A DNA stretch of 64,000 nucleotides from Zea mays (taxonomy: Eukaryota > Streptophyta > Magnoliopsida > Poales > Poaceae), in NCBI RefSeq assembly GCF_902167145.1, contig NC_050105.1:120855898-120919897 (forward strand), in the 5' to 3' direction. Shown in pieces: positions 9,737 through 18,922 of this stretch. Both the position numbers and the translations under genes were made by a program. The notes under the pieces are model-generated. The model was not told the DNA's origin, did not search any database, and saw only the letters and a program-made list of their open reading frames with translations. How positions within the stretch are numbered: position 1 is the first letter of the stretch; every line of letters begins with the position of its first letter.

Positions 9737-11149
9737 TTAAACAAAAAATTTGCGGAGATTGTCAATATTCCAGGAATGGTCTAGGTTTTCGCCAGATGAC
9801 GTTGTTAGCCTGTATGCGCTGGGGGACGCCTTCGACTTGACGATGAATGGACCCTCCCACTTTGGCTCCAGCTTGCCCCGTGACTCTGTCCGGGTGGTTC
9901 AGACGAGTACGAGGTCTCCTTCGTTGAATTCTCTTGGGACGACTGCGTGGTCGCGCCAGGCCTTCGTTTGAGCTTGGTATTTGTTGAGGGCCTGTAGGGC
10001 GAAGACGCGGTCTCCGTCGATGAGGTCTTTGGACATTGGTTCGTCTACGTCGGGGACGGCTGATGCACTTGTTCGAGGTGACCCGTGCTTTATTTCCTGC
10101 GGGGTCATGGCCTCCGATCCATATAGTAGACAAAAAGGAGTGAATCCAGTCGTCCGACATTTGGTCGTGTTTAGTGCCTAGACTACTTCAGGTAGTTGGT
10201 CGACCCATTTACCCTTCTTGTCGTTGAGTAGCCTTTTCTTGATAGTAGTGAAAATCTTACCGTTGGAGCGCTCGACGACGCCGTTAGATTGCGGGTGATA
10301 TACTGAGGCGAAGGCAAGCTTGGTGCCGATGGAGAAGCAGAAGTCCCTAAAGTCCTGGCTGTCAAACTGTTTGCCATTGTCGACTGTGAGCTCGGACGGG
10401 ACTCCGAATCGACAAACAATGTTTTGCTAGAAGAATTTCTGGGCAGTCTTCGACGATATTGTGGATACTGCCCTTGCCTCGATCCACTTGGTAAAATACT
10501 CGATGGAGACGAAGGTGAACTTGAGGTTCCCTTGAGCCGTGGGTAGTGGCCCGACAATATCCAGCCCCCAGCATTGAAGTGGCCATGTGTGGGTAATCAG
10601 CTTTGTGAATTGCGAAGAGTTGCCCGAATGGGGAGAAAACTTCTGGCAGGCTTCGCACGACCTCGTGACTTGATTCGCGACACAAATTATAGCGGGCCAG
10701 TAGAACCCTTGACGGATCACCTTGGCAGCGAGGGCCCTAGGCCCTGAGTGAGAGCCACAAGTTCCGCTGTGGACTTCGCGCAGGATCTGGATGCCTTCGG
10801 TTTCGGTGACGCATTTAAGCATGGGTTGACTGACTGCCTTCTTGTATAGCTGGCCCTCAATGATTGTGAAGTCCCGGCTTCGGTACTTGAGGCGCTTGGC
10901 CTCGTTGACGTCGCTTGGATGGTAATATCCTTGCAGGAACAGGGTTATTGGGGCCCGCCAACCTTCGGTCATGATGAGGTTGACTATGCGATGGCCCTCG
11001 GTGTCGTTGGTTATTTGTAGACCCTCTGGGCTGTGGATGGCTGGCGTGCCGATGACGTGGTAGAACACATCGGAGGGCAAAGCTTTGCCTCTGGCGGCTG
11101 CTTTGGCTAATACGTCGGCCTCCTCGTTCCTGGCTCGATCCACATGCTA
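9737..11149 (-). pseudogene. pol: Integrase of element E pol
   Basis: The frame runs from a RNase H tail (RARNEEADVLAKAA) through a zinc-finger region (HSGTCGSHSG, CEAC) to the catalytic core: GLDIVGPLP for the first Asp, TVDNGKQF for the second, NGVVERSNG for the Glu. The C-terminal part contains EFNEGDLVLV and HSWNIDNLRKFF and ends with TAA at 9737-9739. In-frame TAG codons at 11147-11149, 10427-10429 and 10178-10180 make it non-functional. The last two replace what is usually Trp in this family. Integrase would insert the cDNA into the genome. Confidence 0.88.
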
Positions 11150-11200
11150 CAAGGTAAAGCCCTTAAATTGTCTCTCAAGACTGCGAACAGCCGTGAGATA

Positions 11201-13174
11201 CTACATGAGTGCGGGGTCTTTTGCTGAATATTCTTTTTCGACCTGGCCGACAACCACCTTGGAATCTGTCTTGATTATGCAGGTGGTGACACCAAGCGCT
11301 CTTAGCTTGCGAAGACCCAGGATGACAGCTTCGTATTCTGCTACGTTGTTGGTGCATCTGTCGGACTCCAAAGCAAAGCTGAGGCATGCTGCATATCTGT
11401 GTTTGACCCCTGTGGGTGATGTGATGACTGCAGCTGCGCCTGCCCCCGCATGGCACCATGCACCATCGCAGTGGATGGTCCACACTTTCTCTGCAGGCTC
11501 GTCCTGCTGCGTTATTGGCCCTGTCCAGTCAACGATGAAGTCTGCCAGGACCTGCAACTTGATTGTTGTCCTGGGTTCGAAGATGATATGATAGCCAGAG
11601 AGCTCGGCTGCCCATTTAGCGATCCGGACAGACGCCTCCGGGTTGCAGAACAGCTCTCCTAGTCCCCTGTCCGAGGTAACCCGCACCTTGAATGCTTCGA
11701 AGTAATGGCGCAACTTGCGTGATGCCATGACGACTGCGTAGGAGATTTTTTCCAACTCGGTCATGTTACACTTGGAGGTCGTGAGGACCTCGGAGACGTA
11801 GTAGACTGGACACTGCCGGGTCGTGCCCTCCCTGTTTTGCTCTTGGACTAAGGCTGCGCTGACTGCATATGGCGAGGCGGCGATGTAGAGCAGCAGCGGC
11901 AGCGAAGGGTCTGGACTGGTGAGAATGGTCAAGTCTGATAGGTGTTGCTTGAGTGATGTGAAGGCTACCGCCTGTTCTGGTCCCCACGCAAAGTCTTTCG
12001 CACCACGCAGTGTCTTGAGGAAAGGTAGACTCCGCTCGGCGGACTTGGAGATGAATCTGTTCCGAGCGGCTAATCTGCCTGTTAGACGCTGGACGTCCCT
12101 GGTTGACTGCGGGGGTGTCATGTTGATTATTGCCTGAATTTTGGTCGGGTTGGCCTCGATCCCGCGGTGCGACACCAGGTAGCCCAGTATCTTCCCCTGG
12201 CGGACCCCGAAGACGCACTTCTCGGGGTTGAGGCGAAGTCGTGCGTCCATCATGTTTGTGAACGTCTCTGCGAGGTCGGCCAGGTGATCCTCCTTATTTT
12301 TGCTGGCAACGACGATGTCGTCCACATACGTGAAAATGTTCCGGCCTACTTGGCTCTCAAGCACCGTCTTGGTGAGGCGAGAGAAGGTTGACCCAACGTT
12401 CTTGAGTCCCTCCGACATCCTGATGAAGCAGTACGTGCCGAAGGGTGTGATGAAACTGGTACTGGCCTTGTCTTCCTCCTTCATATATATTTGATGGTAG
12501 CCAGAGAAGCAGTCGAGGAGTGACATGACTTCGCATCCGACCGCACTATCGACTATCTTGTCGATCCGTGACAGCGGGAAATTATCCTTAGGGCAGGCCT
12601 TGTTGAGGCTGGTGAAATCGATGCACATCCGCCACTTGTCGCTCTTATTTTGCATCATGACTACGTTGGCGAGCCACGTAGGGTAGGCGACTGGCTCGAT
12701 GAAATTGGCCTCCAGCAGGCGGTGTACTTCGGCTTTGGCGGCTTCTGTTTTTTCTTCGGACATTTTGCGCAACCGCTGCTTCTTTGGGCGCACCGAAGGG
12801 TCGATGCCCAGACTGTGCTCGATGACGGTGCGACTGACTCCAACCAGGTCAAGGGCAGACCAGGCAAAGACGTCCTTATTTCTGGAGAGACAAGAGATGA
12901 GTTTCTCCTCGTCTTGCGAAGTCAGGTCTTCACTTATGATGACTGTTTGCTTGGGCGTTGCCGGGTCAAGGGGAACTGTCTTCGTTCCGTCGTTGCTCTG
13001 CAGTTGTGCCTTTTCATGTTCACTGGCGGCTGGGCGGGTAGCCTCGGGGACTTTGCGCTGCGTCGTAAGACAGTGTACGTTCCATTGACCGGGAACGAAG
13101 TCTCTCTCAATGTTACGCGCAGTCTGCTGGTTCTTGTACACCGTTATTATGCCTTGTGGACCCGGAATTTTCAT
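11201..13174 (-). pseudogene. pol: Reverse transcriptase, RNase H and second (archaeal-type) RNase H of element E
   Basis: This is a 657-codon open stretch of a larger pol. It starts in the protease tail (IPGPQGIITVYK), then the RT: PTWLANVVMMQNKSDKWR, SLLDCFSGYHQIY and catalytic FTYVDDIVV with YVDD at residues 283-286. The retroviral RNase H and connection follow at roughly 385-555 (PLLLYIAASPYAVSAALVQ). A second RNase H at about 565-657 has TIHCDGAW and NNVAEYEAVILGL. Two RNase H domains in tandem are diagnostic of Tat-lineage Ty3 elements. The stretch ends at TAG 11201-11203, where Gln is likely in relatives. Confidence 0.93.
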
Positions 13175-13189
13175 GCAGAGGTATTATCC

Positions 13190-13737
13190 GTGGATGGCCG
13201 CTTCAAATTTGTTGATAGAGCCCCGACCCATTATGGCGTGTAGGGATAGACCATGTCAACAATGTCAAAGGTGACCTGTTCGCTTCGCGCATTGGGTGCT
13301 ACGCCGAAGGACAGGGGTAGCTCTATCTTGCCCACAGGGAAGGTGCCCTTGCCGCCGAAGCCATATAGGGGATTGTCTGAAGGCTTGAGTAAGCTATGGC
13401 TGATGCCCATGCGGTCGAAGGCGTGGAGGAAGATGATGTCCGCCTGACTGCCGTTGTCAACTAGGACTTTGTGCAGGTCCTAGCCTGTCACACTGCAGTT
13501 GATTACCATGGCGTCAATGTGGGGTGCGCTGCGCAGATCAACATCTCTGGCATCAAAGGTTAGCGGCACATGTGACCACTTTGTTTGCATGACTGGGCCG
13601 GTGATGGCGACGTGGTTGATGCTTCGGTAGTGATTCCTCTTTTGTCGCTTCGTGTCGAAGTCGACGCTGGACCCTCCGGTGATCATGTGAATGACTCCAC
13701 GATACGGCTGATCAGCGAAGTCTTCCTGTTTAAACAA
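13190..13737 (-). pseudogene. pol: Aspartic protease region of element E
   Basis: The frame enters at 13737 with DFADQPYRGVIHMITGGSS, the gag-protease linker, and reaches [15 protein letters not shown], whose DNGS is the aspartic-protease active site. A TAG at 13480-13482 lies a few codons before the active site. A one-base deletion near 13235 shifts the frame before the RT. The upstream edge abuts the Transposase_28-like ORF at about 13727-13740, where gag should be. Confidence 0.85.
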
Positions 13738-14159
13738 TAATTCTTGGCGAAGACCTCTATGGAGGGCTGACCGCCATACGAAGTCACTGCCCAGACATAC
13801 TTCGCCAGGGCCACCACGGCATTAGGTGTCAATTGATGGATCTGCATGTCATACCTCTGCAACACATCCGCCACAAAACGATGCATAGGCAACCGAAGGC
13901 TGACAGTAAAAAATGCCTCGAACACAACTATCTCACCCTCCGGCTCAGGAATCTCTTCCACCCCTGGAACTTGTCCAACTCCGTTCCCAAAATACCCCAA
14001 CTGCTGCATGTCTTGCACACGAACCGAGGAGATCCTCGAAACGCTGAACTCCACCGTGTGGCCTAGGTGCAGCTCCACCGCCGCCAAATCGCTCATGGTA
14101 TCCTCGGACGACGATTCGCCCAGCGACGTATTCGCAGCGGATGAAGAAGAAGACGACAT
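13727..14159 (-). pseudogene. N-terminal part of a Transposase_28-type protein in element E
   Basis: ATG at 14159 opens a Ser-rich leader (MSSSSSSAANTSL). The domain follows with VVFEAFFTVSLRLPM, QIHQLTPNAVVALAKYVW and GGQPSIEVFAKNYCL, the signature of the 'putative gypsy-type transposon' domain PF04195. The match breaks off at about 13730 where protease sequence begins in another frame, so the C-terminal half is missing. Upstream in the same frame, before any ATG, is an H3-like peptide (14181-14204). A TATA box lies 160 bp upstream. The role of these proteins in retrotransposons is unknown. The direction equals that of pol here, unlike in A and F. Confidence 0.75.
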
Positions 14160-14315
14160 TGCTACGTACCGTCGGCGGCGGCGCGCGGTCTGCTTGACGC
14201 GGGCTAGATCTCCAATGAACAGGAGCAAGGAGGGTAGGCGAGCGGGCGAATGACTTCAAATATCTAGGGTTTTGTGTTGCACAGAAAGGTAAGAAAGCCT
14301 GAGTCACGCTGCCCC

Positions 14316-14327
14316 CCTTTTTATACA
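14316..14327 (-). promoter_or_regulatory. TATA box upstream of the Transposase_28-type ORF of element E
   Basis: The minus strand reads tgtataaaaagg, about 160 bp before the ATG at 14159. It lies inside the element between LTR and ORF, so it would be a private promoter for this ORF rather than the LTR promoter. There is no experimental support. Confidence 0.55.
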
Positions 14328-14492
14328 CAGGACGCGACGCTTCGGGTAGCCCGCAGTCCAACAACACCACGTCTGTCAACGGTCACATCAGAAACCCCCG
14401 CGGAACCACTTCGAGTGAGGGCAGCGTCTCCACCATCTAGCGACGTCTTCGGCACCAGATGACTTAGTCGAACTGGTCCCTCGGAGGGCAAA

Positions 14493-14969
14493 TGTTGGGG
14501 CGAAGGCGAAGATGCTAGCCTTTGCTCCATGCCTTCGTCACCTCGCTGCACCAACGGAGGCAAGATGACCGGCGCAGCCCACCCTTCGTCCTCTTCACCG
14601 CAAGACGAAGGCCTACGATGAAGTCTCTCCATCCCACGTCCTCACCCAACCTAGAGGCCCACGTGGGATTCGGCCCATTGTAATAGGCCCCGCACGGAGA
14701 AGCGTGTTACGGGCCCGGTTTGTAATGGCTTTTCTGTAATGACAGTCTGTAACCCTCCCTTATGGGAATATTTTGGGGATAGTCCAGGTGCCTGAGGGCA
14801 CATGCGTCCTTACATCGGGACGTTGGGCACCCGAGCACCTACAAATACCCCCGTACAGTGCCCTTGAGAGGCGGGATTAACAGAACAATTGCCATCTCGA
14901 GTTAAACCTAACTTGCATTCTTTCTATTCCCCCGTTGGATCATCTTGCCCAGGAGAGCAAGTTCCAACA
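14493..14969 (+). repeat. Right LTR of element E (477 bp)
   Basis: It is bounded by tgttgggg and ttccaaca and followed by the TSD tgatg. Read on plus it has a TATA-like cctacaaatacccccg near 14838, but nothing comparable on minus. The base context left of it, ctcggagggcaa, looks more like a polypurine tract than a primer-binding site, and no PBS follows on minus. The LTR therefore seems oriented plus while the neighbouring pol is minus. Confidence 0.7.
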
Positions 14970-15751
14970 TGATGCCAACACAAACCAAAGCAAATATATA
15001 AGTGCAGAATTGAACTAGTTTGCATAAGGTAAGTGCAAAGGTTGCTTGGAATTAAACCAATTTAAACTTTCATTATATATGCATGGATTGCTTTCTTTCT
15101 TTTAACATTTTGGACCACATTTGCACCACTTGTTTTGTTTTTGCAAATTCGTTTGGAAAATCTTTTCAAAGTCTTTTTGCAAATAGTGAAAGGTATATGA
15201 ATAAGATTTCGAGAAGCATTTTCAAGATTTGAAATTTTCTCCCCCTATTTCAAATGCTTTTTCTTTGACTTAAACAAAACTCCCCCTGAATGAAATTCTC
15301 CTCTTAGTGTTCAAGAGGGTTTTATCAATTGAAAGAAGATCAAATATTTTTAGATATCAATTGGAAAATCCTCCTTTAAATATATCAATATAGATAACAA
15401 TTGAGATATAATTTCTAGGGGAATACTAATTTGAAAGATACCAATTGAAAACTTTATTTCGAAAATTTTGAAATTGTGGTGGTGCGGTCCTTTTGCTTTG
15501 GGCTTGATATTTCTCCCCCTTTGGCATTAATCGCCAAAAACGGAGTCTTTTGAGAGCCCTTTTACTTTCTCCCCATTGGTATGAGAAATAAGAGTGAAGA
15601 TTATACCAACATTGGAGAGTGGCGCGGAGTGACGGCGAAGGGTAAATGATACCGATAGAGTGGAGTGGAAGCCTTGTCTTTGCCGAAAACTCCATTTTCC
15701 TTTCAATCTATGACTTGTCATAACAAATTCACTAGGAAACACATTAGTCAT
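14970..15751 (-). other. 3' untranslated region of element G, middle piece
   Basis: This non-coding AT-rich DNA continues G after element E. It holds three purine tracts on minus (ctccccct on plus near 15241, 15281 and 15513), typical of Sireviruses. It also has a gtggtgcggtccttttgctttggg block shared in inverted form with 5440-5480 of element H. It ends at the element A TSD, gtcat (15747-15751). I see no gene. Confidence 0.8.
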
Positions 15752-16374
15752 TGTCGGTGTTTTGGGTCCGACCGCGCACCCAGGGTTGCCCCTCGAGGTG
15801 CTTTTTGGAGTAGGACAGTGTTACCGACTGTAGCTCGATGGTTCGTGCCAGATGCATGAGAGACAATAGACAATCTTGTACAGGTTCGGGCCGCTTTGAG
15901 ATGCGTAACACCCTACGTCCTAGCGTGGATCTTTTGTGTGGTGGGTTACAAGGGAGTTCTCTAGTACGAGATGCTAGAGAGATGAGTAGATGGCTAAGGA
16001 GTGAGATGTTTTTGAGGGGATGCCCCCTAGGCCTTTTATACTCGACCGTGGGGCGTTACATGCGGATATGATAACAACATGTGCCTAAGTAATAGTGAAC
16101 CGACTAAGCCTATCTTCATATAATTCTGCCGACTTATCATCATTCAGTTCCGACGCCTGAGGACGCAGCGCGGGAAAGTCGGGTCACTGCTGTGGATGTC
16201 GCTCAAATCCGTTGGGCTGTCTGGGCTCGAGTTGATCCGATCTTGCATCGGTCCACTTTGCCTAACGTTCCTCCCTAGGCCCACGAAGGGATGGCCTTGC
16301 GAAATATCGAGCCCAAAGCCTTTCGCGAGGTCTTCTAGCCTTCAAGTGGACCCGGGGGATATCTGTCCCCCACA
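15752..16374 (-). repeat. 3' LTR of element A
   Basis: It begins tgtcggtgttttggg and ends ctgtcccccaca on plus. Its 623 bp equal the partner at 60568-61190 in length, with about 25 substitutions and no large indel. The minus strand next to it reads caaagattgggggct, the polypurine tract (16375-16388). Confidence 0.95.
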
Positions 16375-17571
16375 AGCCCCCAATCTTTGAGTTGATTTCG
16401 AAATAATCGGCCCAAAGATTCTAGGTCCAACTTGTTGTTTTTGATTTTGATAAGGAATGCCTTGAAAATGGGCCTATCGAGTTGTTGCTTCTGAACTCTG
16501 AGTAACTTGGTGAAAACGATCTTCTGTTATCCTCTCCTGTCATTATTCATTGTTCTTCACTTTATTCTTCAGAAATCAGTGCTCTATCTTGGGCTTGTGC
16601 TTTGGAGATTAGCATTCTACTATCTGGGGTTCAGGATTCATTAGGTGCACCGAAGGTGCACCCAATGGGTGTAGCCCCTGAGCTTTGAGTGGATTACTGA
16701 AAATAATCCGCTCGAAGGTCTTTATCTCAAGCTTTTTCAGAAATCATTTTCCTCTTCATCTCATGCTTTAGAAATCATCATTGTCTTATCTTCATTTCAT
16801 GCTTTAGAAATCAGCATTTTATCGTTAGTTCATGCTTTAGTGATCAGCATTCTGTCTTTTGGGGTTAATGATTCATTGGGTGAACCAGAGGTGCACCCAA
16901 TGGGTGTAGCCCCTGAGCTTTGAGTAGATTACTGAAAATAATTCACTCAAAGGTCTTCATCTCATGCTTTTAGAAATCATCCTTTTATCTTCGTCGCATG
17001 CCTTAGAATTCAGCATTATATCATCAGCTTTATGCTTTAGAGATTAGCATACGATTTTGCCTTTGAGATCAACAACGCGGTCTACCCATGTCCTGTTAGG
17101 TTTGAAATTTATTTGATCTGCGATAGGTTGGACATCCGGTAGATGGCCCTTGGCTGGTCTTCATTTCGCTTCGTGCTTCAATGCTCCTGTTGACTAGACT
17201 TGTACTTCATCAGCTATTTTTGGCTTTCCTCCGATCTCCATCGATATCTTCCTTCTGTCTTGATGCATTCATTGCGTATACTGTATGGATGTGACTGCTT
17301 GGGAAAATCTATTGAAAATTCATGGATGTCCCCCCAATGGGTGTAGGCAAGGGACGGCTTGGTGCGCTGAGCGTTTAGCAAACTGCCCTGAGTAGTAACT
17401 TGACGTGACCACGGGTGTAATCATATCGTCCAAGCAGTTGACTTGAGTCCCAATGGGTGTCGTGTTACGTGAAACGGTGTCAGCCGCCTTACTTGTTTCC
17501 AGACGATTTGAATTGCTTATTAAATACTTGCGACTGTTCAGTGACTGTGGTAGGAGATGAGCGGTTGCCTT
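16375..17571. repeat. 3' non-coding region of element A with diverged direct repeats
   Basis: After the polypurine tract, a block of roughly 240 bp is repeated: gcacccaatgggtgtagcccctgagctttgag occurs near 16655 and again near 16895 (shown as overlapping words, not one run in each copy). Both are followed by gattactgaaaataat. Shorter echoes of ccaatgggtgt occur near 17330 and 17450. Motifs such as atgctttag-aat-cagcat recur between 16560 and 17050. There is no gene until the TATA box at 17579. Confidence 0.7.
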
Positions 17572-17578
17572 CTTCCTC

Positions 17579-17586
17579 TATAAATA
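17579..17586 (+). promoter_or_regulatory. TATA box of the first antisense gene of element A
   Basis: The sequence ctctataaatagagc, followed 86 bp later by an ATG in a good context (ccaccatggg), has the layout of a plant promoter. It faces away from the retrotransposon's own transcription. Confidence 0.75.
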
Positions 17587-17671
17587 GAGCGCTTGTTTCA
17601 CTGGTGTCTTCACACATCTCTCTACTGCTTGTTGCTTACTTTCCTCTTTTTCTCTTCTCTTCTACTCCACC

Positions 17672-18115
17672 ATGGGCAAGAGCAGGAAAGGCGGAAGTTC
17701 GTCGCGCCATTCCGGCGACAAGCGGAAACGCGAACCGACCCCTCCCTCGGAGGACTTCGGCGATTCCGAGTACTCAGAGGAGGAGTTTTCCTCCGAGTCC
17801 GAGGGGTCGCCAGTCGACACCTCTCCCCCGGCATCGTCCGATGACTAGGACGATTCCCAGGGGATCACCGCCGAGGTGTGGACATACATCCGGGCCGTCG
17901 AGTGCTCCAGGCTCGAGGGCTCGGATGAGTCTGAGGTCTCCTCAGATGAGGAGAACTCCTCTGACCCGTCCGAGGAGGGGAGCGGCGGTGACAGCGACGA
18001 CGAGGGCGACAACGACGACGGAGGCGACGGTGATGGTGACGGCGATGGCAGCAAGGGCGATGGCAAGGGCGGCAGCGGCAGCAACAAGGCCAGTGGCAAA
18101 GCGCCACTAGCTTAG
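17672..18115 (+). pseudogene. Antisense gene 1 of element A: acidic Asp/Ser/Gly-rich protein, one stop
   Basis: ATG at 17672 opens a 147-codon frame to TAG at 18113, broken only by TAG at 17846-17848 (codon 59). The N-terminus is basic and Ser-rich (MGKSRKGGSSSRHSGDKRKR). Acidic runs of Glu and Ser follow, then a short conserved-looking segment (GITAEVWTYIRAVECSRL). A long Asp/Gly/Ser tail closes it. The basic patch followed by acidic tracts suggests a nuclear protein, but no known domain is visible. It has its own TATA box 86 bp upstream. I do not recognise the family. Confidence 0.6.
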
Positions 18116-18457
18116 ATATTAGTATAGATAAATAATAGTAGAAGTAGTATTAGTGGAATAATGTAGCAGTAGTTAGTAGTATAGCGTAGTGTAATGTAAT
18201 GTAGTAATGTAATGTACCGAAAAGTGGGAAGAAGACCGACTCATAATGAGTTGGTCTTTAAGTTTGCGGAAGGACTTCCCCTTTTATATAATGAAGAAAA
18301 CTTCGGCTGTTCCGTGCACATCTATTGCCTTTCCATCGTTCCTTTATCGTCGATCGACAGCTTGTATTTGTGCCCAACGCAGCCGTTGTTCTCAGAGATA
18401 ACGCTCGAGTAACGACTTGTAATTGCTGTATCACATTTTGATTCTACCTGCATTTAC

Positions 18458-18775
18458 ATAGAGAAAGAACAGCTGAGTTACCGCCGGTGTCTTCAGAGGT
18501 AACAGCCGAATGTTTCTTGGCGACGTTAGTGTTTTAGATTGTAACATCCGAGTCCTGCTGAGCCACGTCGGCGTTATAGAAGTAACAGCCGAGTGGTGCT
18601 TGGCGACGTCAACGGTTTAGAGGTAATAGCCGAGTCATTTTGAGCCACATCGGCGTTTTAGAAATAACGGCCGAGTGATGACTGGCGACGTCAGCGTTTT
18701 AGAAGTAACAACCGAGTCGTATCAGGCCACGTCGGTGTTTTGGAAATAACGACCGAGTGATGACTAAGCACTTTT
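18458..18775. repeat. 41-bp tandem array with one ACGT core per unit
   Basis: Units of the form taacagccgagt...gcgacgtcagcgttttaga repeat with ACGT cores at about 18523, 18565, 18606, (18648 acat), 18688 and 18729, a spacing of 40-42 bp. Cores alternate gcgacgtca and gccacgtcg. The array lies 150-465 bp before the ATG of the second antisense gene. ACGT-core elements bind plant bZIP factors, so it could be a promoter array. This is inference. Confidence 0.8.
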
Positions 18776-18922
18776 TAGAAATGGTGTCTGACCCAGGAAA
18801 ACCCCATTTGTATCACGTCGTCGCACGCCTCTGCATTCTAAGCCCTAGCCTCACTTTTTGCCTCCAAATCTCCTCTGTTTCCCTTTGATTTCGCTTCCGC
18901 TCAGTCCGCCGACGAGATTGCG

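Larger units (their letters stand above)
8548..14969 (-). mobile_element. Element E: Tat-lineage Ty3 element, rearranged, without gag
   Basis: A 5-bp TSD, tgatg, flanks it at 8543-8547 and 14970-14974. Removing E plus one TSD joins G's sequence as ggtgat-tgatg-ccaacac. The termini are tgttga and ccaaca. The interior holds a minus-strand pol (13737-9737) with two RNase H domains, a tandem array (about 9040-9510) and fragments of a Transposase_28-type gene at both ends. An LTR is visible only on the right (14493-14969). The left edge starts with TGTTG but does not match that LTR in either direction. Gag and a primer-binding site are missing. Confidence 0.8.

Noticed and set aside
17672..17740. 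MGKSRKGGSSSR as an H4/H2A-like tail
   Set aside because: Basic Gly/Ser-rich starts are frequent and register and order do not match.
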